Source: Paracidovorax wautersii
GTDB lineage: Bacteria > Pseudomonadota > Gammaproteobacteria > Burkholderiales > Burkholderiaceae_C
Direction of reading: 5' to 3'
Length of the DNA: 64,000 bases
NCBI RefSeq assembly: GCF_031453675.1
Contig: NZ_JAVIZX010000001.1
Location: 2,998,001 to 3,062,000 of the forward strand
The notes below the pieces were generated by a model, which had not been told where the DNA came from, ran no database searches, and saw only the letters and a list, made by a program, of their open reading frames with translations. Made by a program: the position numbers and the translations under genes. Positions 9,428 to 18,413 of this stretch are shown piece after piece (position 1 is the stretch's first letter; each line of letters starts with the position of its first letter).

Positions 9428-9445
9428 GCCGAGGGGCGTGGCGTT

Positions 9446-10345
9446 TCAGGGCGTGGCCGTGGCGCCGTGCTCGGACAGCAGTGCCACCTTGTCGCCCACA
9501 GCGCCTGCGGCGGGCACGGTGGCTGCAGCGGCGGCTGCATCAGCCGCGGCAGGGGCCGGCACGCTTTGGGCCGGCGCCTTGGTGGAGAGCATGGGTGGCG
9601 TGGCGGGCGCTGCGGGCTGCAGGGGCACGGCACGTCCGCTGGCGACTTGGCGCAGACGGAAATGCTCCGCCAGCACCTTGGCCGCGTAACCACCGTCGTC
9701 AGGCAGATTGGCCGCACCCACGTAGAAACGCAGACCGCCTTCGAGCGAGCCGGCGCGGGTGATGCATTCCTGCAGCACCTTCACGCCCACGCGCAGGTTG
9801 CTCACCGGATCGAAGGCCGCAAAGTGGCCGCCGAAATTCTGGTACTTGTCGGTGTGCACGCGGGTCATCACCTGCATCAGGCCCTGCGCACCTACCGAAC
9901 TCTGAGCGAACGGATTGAAGCTGGATTCCACAGCCATGATGGCCAGGATCAACGTGGGATCGAGCTTGGTACGGGTACCGATGTCATAGGCTTCGGATAC
10001 CAGCACCGCCAGGGGCTCGGGCGCGACGCGGTATTTCTTGCTCAGCCAGTACGCCACTGCGGCCTGCTCCTTGGGCAGGTCCTTGGGGTTGCCGGCCGTG
10101 GCGCGATCGATCGCGCCCAGCTCGATGGGCGTGCCCAGCAATGCCTCTTGGCGGGCCTGGAGCCAGCCCATCAGGCGTTCTTCGCCAGCCTGGCGCAGAT
10201 CGGGCCGCGCCGTAAGGGTGATGGCCGCGAAAGCCACGGCCAATCCGAGAAGGGCGAAGCCGCTGTGTGTGATTTCAAGAAAGCCGTCGACGATGTCGGA
10301 GGCGAATGTACGCACTCCGGCAACCACTTTTCCTGACGCTGTCAT
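9446..10345 (-). CDS. Lytic transglycosylase, SLT domain, membrane-anchored
   Basis: Cleaves peptidoglycan glycan strands. The 299-residue form begins at the ATG at 10345, preceded by AAGGAAGAG. An upstream in-frame ATG would add 42 residues with no ribosome site. A single hydrophobic segment (about 30-47) should anchor it with the domain in the periplasm. The SLT core carries the catalytic Glu (AVESSFNP, Glu about 140), then GAQGLMQVM and the LRVGVKVLQECI helix. The last 60 residues are an Ala/Pro-rich tail. Family sure; no partner gene is adjacent. Confidence 0.9.
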   Translation of the reverse strand: MTASGKVVAGVRTFASDIVDGFLEITHSGFALLGLAVAFAAITLTARPDLRQAGEERLMGWLQARQEALLGTPIELGAIDRATAGNPKDLPKEQAAVAYWLSKKYRVAPEPLAVLVSEAYDIGTRTKLDPTLILAIMAVESSFNPFAQSSVGAQGLMQVMTRVHTDKYQNFGGHFAAFDPVSNLRVGVKVLQECITRAGSLEGGLRFYVGAANLPDDGGYAAKVLAEHFRLRQVASGRAVPLQPAAPATPPMLSTKAPAQSVPAPAAADAAAAAATVPAAGAVGDKVALLSEHGATATP

Positions 10346-10750
10346 AGCTCTTCCTTTCTGAGTCGAGTCCTGTGCAGGCAGACCGTGGAAGGTCCACCTC
10401 GCCAGGCATCTCGCCTGGATTGGTACGCCATCAAGTTCGTGCCCTGTGCATGGCGCCAAGGGAAACAGCAAACTGACTTAGCCGGGTTCGGCAGCGGGTG
10501 AAGGTGTTTTGCAAACCCCGTTTTTAGGGCTGGCGGATTCTAGGAGGTCTCTAAATGTCAGGTCAATACTAACAAATTCAATCTTTAGAATTAAAAATTC
10601 TGAAAAGACTGTAGAAAAGCACAGTTTTTCGAGGGAAAGCAGTCGTAGGGCCGTCTTTTTTGGTTACGACTGAAATGACCATCAAAACGGTGGCTATGGG
10701 GCAGCATAAATCGATTGAAGAAACCATTTTGAAAGCCTCGCCAAGCTTTG
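10346..10750. other. Intergenic region, AT-rich core
   Basis: About 400 bp between the divergent transglycosylase and the RNA candidate. The stretch 10560-10660 is clearly AT-rich against the GC-rich background, including AATTCAATCTTTAGAATT. No convincing reading frame is visible. It probably holds promoters for both sides. Confidence 0.5.
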
Positions 10751-10754
10751 CTAA

Positions 10755-10995
10755 GGTGCAACTGCCTGAGTCATTCAGGCATTGCCGGCGAGACGAAAGC
10801 GTTGTGTCGACAGGCATTCAGTGCCGCGATGCGAGAGCCCAGTTTCCATGGCACACCCTTGGAGGCAATACGTTGCCTCCTGCACCCCGGACCTCAATCT
10901 CCGAAGGTGCACAACCGATGGCAAAGACCGTTGTGTCAGCCGTCAAGCCCGGCGGTGGGAAACTTTCCCTCCCCGGGCTTTCTTGTTTCTGCCCG
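10755..10995 (+). ncRNA. Candidate structured small RNA ending in an intrinsic terminator
   Basis: Successive hairpins are visible: TGCCTGA/TCAGGCA (10763-10781); GGAGGCAA-TACG-TTGCCTCC (10861-10880, perfect 8 bp with a UACG loop); TGCACC/GGTGCA enclosing CGG/CCG (10881-10911); then CAAC.../...GTTG. A GC-rich terminator with a T-rich tail follows. No frame here looks coding. I cannot match it to a known RNA family. The 5' end is uncertain. Confidence 0.4.
10947..10995 (+). terminator. Rho-independent terminator upstream of the DUF748 gene
   Basis: AAGCCCGG pairs with CCGGGCTT and is extended inside by GGTGGGA/TCCCTCC. TTTCTTGTTTCT follows. Because it lies before a + strand gene rather than after one, it implies a separate short transcript upstream. 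Confidence 0.7.
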
Positions 10996-11057
10996 ATACA
11001 AGAAAACCGGGTGAATTTCTGGTGCAATCACCGCTACCGCCTGCTTCGGTTTCGCAT

Positions 11058-14000
11058 GTGACGCGCCCCCTCCACCTTTCCTTGTTCCGCCAGCGATGGA
11101 TGCGTCTTGCCGCCTGGTGCGTGGTGGGGCTGCTGGCCGTCTGGGCCTTGGCTTGGCTGGCTGTTCCTCCGTGGCTGCGTGGCCAACTCGAACGTGTGGG
11201 GGCTGAGCAGTTGGGCCGCAGCGTGACCGTGGGCGAAATCGCCTTTCGACCCTGGTCTCTCCAACTGCACGTGCGGGACGTGGCCGTAGGGCGAGCAGAC
11301 GCACCCGGCGCAGATCCGAAGGCGCTGCCGCAGATGGAGCTGCGCCATCTCTATATAGATATGCAGTGGCAGTCCTTGTGGCACCTGGCGCCCGTGGTGG
11401 ATGCCGTTGAGGTGGAGGGGTTGCGCCTGCGCCTTGCCCAGATCAGCCCTGGGCACTATGACATCGACGACATCGTCAACCGCTGGGCTGCGCGTCCCCC
11501 AGCGGCGGAGCCTTCGGAGCCGCCACGCTTCGCGCTTTACAACATCGCTCTGAGGGACGGTGCGGTCGAGCTCGACGACCGGGTGGCGGGACAGCGCCAT
11601 TCGCTGCGCAACGCGGAGTTGGCCATTCCCTTCCTGAGCAACCTGCCTGCGTACCGCGAGGTCAAGGTCGCGCCGCGCCTGTCGTTCGAACTCAACGGCA
11701 GTCCCTTCGATTCTGACGCCGTGGCCACGCCGTTCATGGATGACCAGCACGCACAGGTGCTTTTGCAGGTGGCGGGCTTCGACCTCGCGCCCTTTGCCGG
11801 CTACCTGCCCGCCGGCCTGCCCGTGCGCCTGGCTTCGGGCAGGCTCGACGCCGATCTGCGCCTGGAGTTCACCCGGGCAGCCGTGCCATTGGTGCAACTC
11901 CAGGGCACGGTGGGGCTGCAACAGGTGGCATTGGTAGACGATGGCGGCCGCGATGTAGCGGCGTTCGACGCTTTGAAGATTGCTCTGGCCGACCTGCAGC
12001 CCCTGAAAAAGGCCGTGCACCTGCGATCCCTGGAGTGGTCGGGGTTGCGGGCGCAACTGCGCCGTGGTCCCGATGGAAACTTCGAGCTGCTGCGCAGTGG
12101 CCCGGGTGATGCTCCCGAGAGAGTGATTCCTGGTCCGTCGCCTGCCGCCAAGCGTGTCGAGGGGGGAGCCCCGTCTTGGACGGTACGGCTGGACGAGGCT
12201 GCGTTGCGTGGCAGCCGCATGGATTGGACGGACGCAAGCACCGGAGGCGAGCCTGCCCGCCTGGCGGTTCGCAACCTGGAGCTGCGGGGTTCTCGCGTCG
12301 CCTGGCCGCTGCGCCAGCCGCTGCAGTTCCAGGGCAGCGCTCAGGTGCTGGGTGGGGATACGCGAAAGGCGGCGGCGCAGGTGGCATTCAGCGGCGAGGC
12401 CGGGGCCCAACGGGCCAGCGCTGCGGTCTCGGTGCGGCAACTGCCTCTGGAACTGGCGGAACCTTATCTGCGCGGAGTCTTCACGCCCCGCGTGCAGGGC
12501 ACGGCCGACGCCGACTTCGGGGTGGCGTGGAATGGGCCGGCCAAGGTGGCCAAAGTGGCGCGGCTGGCCGTGAGCGATCTGGCGCTTGCCTGCGCTCAGC
12601 AGGTGGGTTGCCCGTCGTTGCAGCAATCGGGGGTGGCTCGGGGCAGCGGCGCCCGCATGGCGGATGTGCGCCGCCTGGAGGTAGGGGATGCGCTGATAGA
12701 CCTGCCGTGGCGCCGGCTCTCCGTGGGCCGGCTCGTGCTGGATCAACCCCAGGTGGCCGCGGTCCGTGGCCCGGAGGGGCGCTGGATGTTTGAGGAATGG
12801 ACGGCGCGTGGTGCCGTGGCTGCTGCGCCCAGGAGCCCGGGCGTGGATGCCGGCACACCGCCGTGGTCGGTCCAGATCGCCGAAGCCGTCGTGCAGGACG
12901 GAGCGGTGGGGCTTCGGGACCGGGCGGGTGCGCGGCCCGTGTCGGTGAACCTGTCGGCCGTGCAGATCCGTGCTCGCGACCTGCTTCCGCTCGCGCAACA
13001 GGCGGCCGCCTCGCCGGTAACCCTGTCCGTGCGGGTGGGTACCGGCCGGACCGAGCCAGGCCGCATCCAGTACGACGGGGCGGTGGGATGGGCGCCCATC
13101 GCGCTCCAGGGGCGCCTGCAGGCCAGCCATGTGCCGCTGCATGCTTTCGAACCCTACTTCGGCGAGGGGCTCAATGTCCGCGTCGTGCGGGCAGAAGGCA
13201 GCTTCACGGGTCAGGTCAGCCACCGCGCCGATGCCACGGCGGGCGCGCAGACGGAGGTCCGTGGCGATGTATCGCTCGACGAGGTGCGCGTGCGCAGCCC
13301 GATTCTGGTGGCAGGCGACGGCAAGGGGTCCGAACCCGTTGCAGCGGGGAGCAGTGAAGAGCTGATGAACTGGAAGACGCTGGGCCTTCGGGGCCTCCAT
13401 GTGGTTCAGGCCGCCGGCAAACCCCTGCAGGTGGACGTGCAGGAGACCGCGCTCAGTGACTTCTTTGCCCGCGTCATCGTCCAAGAGAGCGGCCGCATCA
13501 ATTTGCAGGACATCCGGAAGGCGGCTGCGCAGGGGGAGGGCGCCACCGTCCCGGTATCCGGGCCCCCTGTGCCGCCCGCTGGGCCTGGCAGCGACCCCGT
13601 GATCCGCTTCGGCCCCATCACCTTGACCAATGGATCGGTGCGTTTCACCGACCACTTCGTCAAGCCCAACTACTCGACCGACCTGAGCGGCCTCACCGGC
13701 CGGCTCGGCGCTTTTTCGTCCCAGGCGCCTGCGGAGGGTGCGCCCCCACTGGCCGACCTGGAACTGCGCGGCCGCGCGGAGGGGACGGCGTCCATTGACA
13801 TCGTGGGCAAGCTCAACCCGCTGGCGAAGCCGCTCGCGCTGGACGTCCAGGGCCGGATGCGCGACCTGGAGTTGCCGCCGCTGTCCCCTTACAGCGTCAA
13901 GTACGCGGGGCACGGCATCGAGCGCGGCAAGCTCAGCATGGACGTCACGTACCGCGTGCTGCCGGACGGCAGGCTCACGGCCAGCAACAAGCTGGTGCTC

Positions 14001-14816
14001 AACCAGTTGGCCTTCGGCGAGCCGGTCGAAGGCGCGCCGGGCAGCCTGCCGGTGCGGCTGGCCGTGGCGTTGCTGGCGGACCGCCATGGCGTCATCGATG
14101 TGGACTTGCCGATCAGCGGCTCGCTCAACGATCCGGAGTTCAGCCTGGGCTCGGTCATCCTGCGCGTGATCGGCAACCTGGTGATGAAGGCGATCACGGC
14201 GCCGTTCTCCCTGCTTGCCGGCGCCATGGGCGGTGCCGACGAGGCGGCCACGGTGGAGTTCTCCGCTGGCAGTGCCGAACTGGGGCCGCAGGCCCAGCAG
14301 CAATTGGACAAGGTGGCGCAGTCGCTGGCAGACCGGCCGGCCCTGCAGATGACGGTGGTGGGTGAGGCCCGTCTCGCGCTGGAGCAGGACGCCTGGAAGC
14401 GCGGCCGGTTGCAGGAGCAGGTGCGCGCCCAGAAGCGCCGGCAGATGCGCGGGGCGCCGCCGCTCCCGGAAGCCGCGGCGGCCGCTGCAGCCGACGCGCA
14501 GCCCACCGTCACCGCGCAGGAATATCCGGCGCTGTTGCGCGAGGTCTACCGACGTGCCGACATGCGCAAGCCACGCAACTGGGTAGGCATGGCCCAGAAC
14601 GTGCCCGACGCCGAGATGGAGGCGCTGCTGTTGGCCAACGTCCCTGTGCCCGATACGGCCATGCGAGATCTGGCGGTAGCCCGCGCCGTGGCGGTGCGTG
14701 ACTACCTGGCCGAGCGCCAGGTGCCGCTGGGCCGGCTTTTCGTCGGTGCGCCGCGCACCGGTCCAGAAAGCGATGGCTGGACGCCCCGCGCGGAGCTGTC
14801 CCTAGCCACACGCTGA
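11058..14816 (+). CDS. Large AsmA-like/DUF748 envelope protein
   Basis: A 1252-residue protein with one N-terminal transmembrane segment (about 17-38) and a long periplasmic body rich in beta-strands. The AsmA-type opening (VTVGEIAFRPWSLQLHVRDV), the FGPITLTNGSVRFTDHFVKPNYSTDLSGLTG block and the C-terminal SVILRVIGNLVMKAITAPFSLL followed by an OmpA-like FSAGSAEL segment are typical of DUF748 proteins. Members of the wider AsmA/TamB class are linked to lipid transport between membranes, but this one's role is inferred only. The start is uncertain: GTG 11058 was chosen to keep a basic pre-TM region, with ATG 11100 as the alternative. Neither has a good ribosome site. Confidence 0.85.
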   Translation: MTRPLHLSLFRQRWMRLAAWCVVGLLAVWALAWLAVPPWLRGQLERVGAEQLGRSVTVGEIAFRPWSLQLHVRDVAVGRADAPGADPKALPQMELRHLYIDMQWQSLWHLAPVVDAVEVEGLRLRLAQISPGHYDIDDIVNRWAARPPAAEPSEPPRFALYNIALRDGAVELDDRVAGQRHSLRNAELAIPFLSNLPAYREVKVAPRLSFELNGSPFDSDAVATPFMDDQHAQVLLQVAGFDLAPFAGYLPAGLPVRLASGRLDADLRLEFTRAAVPLVQLQGTVGLQQVALVDDGGRDVAAFDALKIALADLQPLKKAVHLRSLEWSGLRAQLRRGPDGNFELLRSGPGDAPERVIPGPSPAAKRVEGGAPSWTVRLDEAALRGSRMDWTDASTGGEPARLAVRNLELRGSRVAWPLRQPLQFQGSAQVLGGDTRKAAAQVAFSGEAGAQRASAAVSVRQLPLELAEPYLRGVFTPRVQGTADADFGVAWNGPAKVAKVARLAVSDLALACAQQVGCPSLQQSGVARGSGARMADVRRLEVGDALIDLPWRRLSVGRLVLDQPQVAAVRGPEGRWMFEEWTARGAVAAAPRSPGVDAGTPPWSVQIAEAVVQDGAVGLRDRAGARPVSVNLSAVQIRARDLLPLAQQAAASPVTLSVRVGTGRTEPGRIQYDGAVGWAPIALQGRLQASHVPLHAFEPYFGEGLNVRVVRAEGSFTGQVSHRADATAGAQTEVRGDVSLDEVRVRSPILVAGDGKGSEPVAAGSSEELMNWKTLGLRGLHVVQAAGKPLQVDVQETALSDFFARVIVQESGRINLQDIRKAAAQGEGATVPVSGPPVPPAGPGSDPVIRFGPITLTNGSVRFTDHFVKPNYSTDLSGLTGRLGAFSSQAPAEGAPPLADLELRGRAEGTASIDIVGKLNPLAKPLALDVQGRMRDLELPPLSPYSVKYAGHGIERGKLSMDVTYRVLPDGRLTASNKLVLNQLAFGEPVEGAPGSLPVRLAVALLADRHGVIDVDLPISGSLNDPEFSLGSVILRVIGNLVMKAITAPFSLLAGAMGGADEAATVEFSAGSAELGPQAQQQLDKVAQSLADRPALQMTVVGEARLALEQDAWKRGRLQEQVRAQKRRQMRGAPPLPEAAAAAAADAQPTVTAQEYPALLREVYRRADMRKPRNWVGMAQNVPDAEMEALLLANVPVPDTAMRDLAVARAVAVRDYLAERQVPLGRLFVGAPRTGPESDGWTPRAELSLATR

Positions 14817-15106
14817 AGCGCGCGCATGACGCAACTCGGCAGGGTGGCGGCGACACAAGGTTTTGCAACTGCGCTGAGCACGCAGAGGTAGAGTTTCGGT
14901 TGCATTGCGCACCGCCAGCCCCATCTCTGGCGGGTGTCCTGGTCCGGGTTGCCCGGCCGCCTGATGACTTCGCGCAAGGGCGCGGCATCCTGGGGCAACC
15001 CAGGCCATCTCAAAACCGGGCGAAAATAGCGGTTTGGCCCGAGCCGCGCGATGGCGCAGATGCCGGGCCGCTGGCGTACACCGCCGCCTCTTATTCCACT
15101 GGATCC

Positions 15107-17851
15107 ATGTTTCCTTTTTCTTCTCGCAGCAAAATGTCCGACGCACCTGAAGTGAACCCGGCCCCGGCCAAAGCCTCCGAGCCGCATCCTCTCGATGCAT
15201 TGACGGGCGGCGCATTCTCTGCGGCCACCTCCGGTGAGCGCGCGGCGCGCATCCGGGACTGGCTGGCCACCCAGCCTGCGCCCGAGCAACTGCAGGATGT
15301 GTTCAAAGAGCTGAGCGCCCGCGACAAGGGTGCCGCACGGGCGGTGCGCGAGCGGCTGGACGAGATCCGCCGCGCGAAGGGGCAGGAGGCCATTGCCGCC
15401 GAGTGGGCCGACAAGGCGCAGACGCTGCTGGCAGCGTCCAAGCTCAACATCGCGGATGCCTTGGCCTGGCAGCGCGACGCCGCCAAGGCGGGTGCGCCAC
15501 TGTCCCGTGAGCCGCTGTCCTCGCTGAAAGTCCAGCTGGCCGAGCGTGTCAAGGTGATCGAGGATCTGCAGCACCGCGTGCAGGTGCAGCGCGAAGCTGC
15601 AGTGCTGCTGGCGCAACGCATCGAGGTGCTGTCCACCAAGTCCTGGCGCGATGCCCAGGCCGCCCTGGAACTGCTGCGCGCCGACGTGGGCCGCTGGCAG
15701 GAGCAAGCGCAGGAGCTGGTGAGCGATACCGCATGGCCGAGTGTCGAGGCCCGTTTCCCTCCGCTGCTGGATGCCTCACGCACCCAGCTGCTGGTGGTGT
15801 GGGAGGCATTCCAGCCCGCTGTGGCGCAGGCTTCGGCCGCCGCGGAGGATGCCGCAGCGCCGCTGCCTCCGGTGCCCGTTTGGGCGGACGAGCTGCGCTT
15901 GGCGCGCGGCCTGCCTGCGGAATCGGCGGCAGCCGCGTCGGCCGGCGCCACCAAGGCATCGCCGCGTACCGCGGCGCCCAAGGCGAAGGTCGATCCGGAA
16001 GTGCGCGACAAGGCCTTGGAATCGGTTCGTGAGGCGCTTGCCAAGCTGGAGCAGGCGACGGCGCAGGGCCACGGCAAGGCCAGCGCCGGCGCGGCAGCCG
16101 CGCTGCGTTCCGTCCTCAAACACAGCGGCAAATACATCGAGGGCCCGCTGGAACAGCAGGTGCATGCCGCGCTGGTTGCAGCCGGCGAGTTGGAAGGCTG
16201 GCAGCGCTGGAGCGCGGACCAGGTGCGTGAAGACCTGGTGGCCAAGGCCGAGGCCTTGCTCAAGCGTCCGGACGGCCAAGCGCTGGGTGGCCGCAAGATG
16301 CAGGAAACCCTGCGCCAGCTGCGGGAACAGTGGAAGCAGTCCGACCAGGGCGGCACGCCCAACCATGCACTGTGGAAGCGTTTCGACGAGGCCTGCAATG
16401 CTGCCCACAAGGTGGTTGAAGCCTGGCTGGACAAAGTGCGCGCCGACGCGGCCGAGCACAAGGCCCAGCGCGTTGCATTGATTGGCGAGTTGCAGGCCTG
16501 GACGCAGGCCAACGCACAGCCGGCAGATGGCGACTGGAAGTCTGTGAACCGTGCGTTGCACCAGTTTGCGGACCGCTGGCGCGATGGCGGGCATGTTGGC
16601 GAGAAAATCTTTGCCGAACTGCAGCCGCAGTGGAAGCAGGCGTTCGCAGCCGCTGCCGCTCCGCTGGAAGCCGCGCAGAAGGGCAGCCTGGCTCGCCGGC
16701 ACGCGATGATCGAGGAAGCCGTGGCCCTGGGGGCGGCGCCCCAATTGCGCATTGACGCGGTGAAGGCGCTGCAGCAGCGATGGCAGGCCGAGGCGCAGAC
16801 CGTGCCGCTGGATCGCAAGCAAGAGCAGAAGCTGTGGGATGCCTTCCGCAAGCCCATCGACGAGGCGTTCAACCGCAAGTCGGCGGACCGTGACCGGGCG
16901 GCGACCGAGCTCAGCGCTCGCGACCGCGTGGTGCTGGAGGCATCGAAGGCCTTGGAAGCCGCCAACGCGAGTGGGGACGCACAGCAGATTCGGACCGCTA
17001 TGTCGGCACTGGAAGCCGCACTGCGGGGGCAGGCCGAAGAGGCGAATGCTGCAGCATCTGAGTCGAATCGGGCTTCGAGCCAAGATGGACAAGCGCCTTC
17101 TGCTGCTGAAAGCGTAGCGAAAGATGCGACTGCCGATGAGGGTGCTTCCGCCGAGGAAGCTCCGGCGGCGGCACCCAAGGCGGCCCCGAAGCCGGTGGTG
17201 GCCGTGCGCGGCGACGACCGGCCCGGCATGAAGAAAGACGCGGCTGCCGTGCCCGCAGGGCGCCCCGGTCGGCCAGGTGAGCGCAAGGACGGCCGCGGCC
17301 CGCGCGATGCGAACGGCCCGCGGGGCGACCGCTTTGGCGACCGTGATCGCGGCGGGCGCTTCGGTGACCGTGCCCCGCTGGAACCCCGTGGCCCCCGCCT
17401 GGGGGATGTGGCCTTCCGTGCGCAGCGGGAAGCGCTGGAGCATGCGCAGGGGGCTTTGCGCAAGCTGGCGGCCCAGGCGCACGGCGAAGCCGTGACGCAG
17501 TTGCTGTCGGCTTGGGAGCGCCGCGATGCGACCCAACTGCCGAGCGCTCAGGAACTGGGTGGCCAGGTCAATGCGTCGCTGCGCAATGCCTGGTCCCAAG
17601 CCGTGTCGGCCCCGGCCGCCGGCGATGCGTCCGAAGCGCTGCTGCGTCTGGAGATGGCGGCCGATGTGCCCACGCCTGCGGAGCAATTGGCGGCCCGCCG
17701 CGCGTTGCAACTGCAATTGCTCACGCGCCGCAATGATCCGGCGCCGGTGCAGACCTGGGGTCAGGATGCCGCCCGCGTACTGCAGAGTGCCAGCGATGCG
17801 GCAAGCGCCCGCCGCTTGCAAAACGCGCTCAAGGTGCTGCTGCGCAAGTGA
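15107..17851 (+). CDS. DUF349-containing protein
   Basis: A 914-residue soluble, Ala/Glu/Arg-rich, mostly helical protein. Repeated Trp-centred DUF349-type units are seen between about 380 and 620 (for example LREQWKQSDQGG and LHQFADRWRDGG). A low-complexity Ala/Pro/Gly/Arg linker (about 645-760, with GDRFGDRDRGGRFGDR) precedes a final helical domain. Function is unknown for the family. The ATG at 15107 was chosen because the frame upstream reads unlike protein; an ATG ten codons later is also possible. Part of the linker (17075-17115) may derive from the ATAGC repeat. It ends at a strong terminator. Confidence 0.82.
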   Translation: MFPFSSRSKMSDAPEVNPAPAKASEPHPLDALTGGAFSAATSGERAARIRDWLATQPAPEQLQDVFKELSARDKGAARAVRERLDEIRRAKGQEAIAAEWADKAQTLLAASKLNIADALAWQRDAAKAGAPLSREPLSSLKVQLAERVKVIEDLQHRVQVQREAAVLLAQRIEVLSTKSWRDAQAALELLRADVGRWQEQAQELVSDTAWPSVEARFPPLLDASRTQLLVVWEAFQPAVAQASAAAEDAAAPLPPVPVWADELRLARGLPAESAAAASAGATKASPRTAAPKAKVDPEVRDKALESVREALAKLEQATAQGHGKASAGAAAALRSVLKHSGKYIEGPLEQQVHAALVAAGELEGWQRWSADQVREDLVAKAEALLKRPDGQALGGRKMQETLRQLREQWKQSDQGGTPNHALWKRFDEACNAAHKVVEAWLDKVRADAAEHKAQRVALIGELQAWTQANAQPADGDWKSVNRALHQFADRWRDGGHVGEKIFAELQPQWKQAFAAAAAPLEAAQKGSLARRHAMIEEAVALGAAPQLRIDAVKALQQRWQAEAQTVPLDRKQEQKLWDAFRKPIDEAFNRKSADRDRAATELSARDRVVLEASKALEAANASGDAQQIRTAMSALEAALRGQAEEANAAASESNRASSQDGQAPSAAESVAKDATADEGASAEEAPAAAPKAAPKPVVAVRGDDRPGMKKDAAAVPAGRPGRPGERKDGRGPRDANGPRGDRFGDRDRGGRFGDRAPLEPRGPRLGDVAFRAQREALEHAQGALRKLAAQAHGEAVTQLLSAWERRDATQLPSAQELGGQVNASLRNAWSQAVSAPAAGDASEALLRLEMAADVPTPAEQLAARRALQLQLLTRRNDPAPVQTWGQDAARVLQSASDAASARRLQNALKVLLRK

Positions 17852-17885
17852 CGAGGTGCTTGCTTGGCGCTCGCGCCATCCAATG

Positions 17886-17916
17886 GGCCGGAAGGATTTC
17901 CTTCCGGCCTTTTTTG
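17886..17916 (+). terminator. Rho-independent terminator of the DUF349 gene
   Basis: Perfect stem GGCCGGAAGG / CCTTCCGGCC around ATTT, followed by a run of Ts. Confidence 0.92.
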
Positions 17917-17976
17917 TGGGTTGGGGAGAGGTGGCCTAGGTTGGAGTCAACCCGGCAAAAGACGGCATGCCAAATG

Positions 17977-18008
17977 AAAAAGGCCGTTGCAGGTGCAGCG
18001 GCCTTTTT
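17977..18008 (-). terminator. Terminator of the first tRNA-Leu
   Basis: AAAAAGGCCG / CGGCCTTTTT with a 12-base loop, T-rich on both strands and so able to work in both directions. It lies seven bases beyond the CCA end of the tRNA gene. Confidence 0.8.
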
Positions 18009-18014
18009 GTATTT

Positions 18015-18099
<85 letters not shown>

Positions 18100-18116
18100 A
18101 TTTCAGGAAAGATCAA

Positions 18117-18122
18117 ATTATA
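18117..18122 (-). promoter_or_regulatory. -10 box (TATAAT) of the first tRNA-Leu
   Basis: A consensus TATAAT on the minus strand, 18 bases before the mature 5' end. No clear -35 was found. Confidence 0.6.
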
Positions 18123-18234
18123 AAGCAGGTTTTCAGGCCGCCTCGACGATTTCAGATCTTTTGTATTTCTTTTTTGCTGCACCCAAACACGCCTCTGCCC
18201 GGGAAGCGGGAGTGCAGGTGTTGAGCCAAGAAAA

Positions 18235-18258
18235 AAGCCGCTTCGTCTGAAGCGGCTT
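18235..18258 (-). terminator. Terminator of the second tRNA-Leu
   Basis: AAGCCGCTTC / GAAGCGGCTT around a four-base loop. On the minus strand it is followed by a run of Ts (As at 18230-18236). Each of the two tRNA copies therefore has its own terminator. Confidence 0.85.
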
Positions 18259-18294
18259 CAACTTGTGAAAACCGTTGCCGGTTCTCGTTAAACT

Positions 18295-18379
<85 letters not shown>

Positions 18380-18413
18380 ATTTCAGGAAAGACTCAGATT
18401 GTATATCAAAAAA

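Noticed and set aside
10578-10817. 79-codon minus-strand frame in the AT-rich gap
   Set aside because: No ribosome site, no family resemblance, and it overlaps the RNA candidate.
10782-11057. Upstream in-frame extension of the DUF748 gene
   Set aside because: It crosses an intrinsic terminator and reads as random basic sequence; the membrane helix lies after 11058.
15091-17463. 790-codon Ser/Ala/Arg-rich frame antisense to the DUF349 gene
   Set aside because: Low complexity typical of the antisense of a GC-rich gene, with no domain features.
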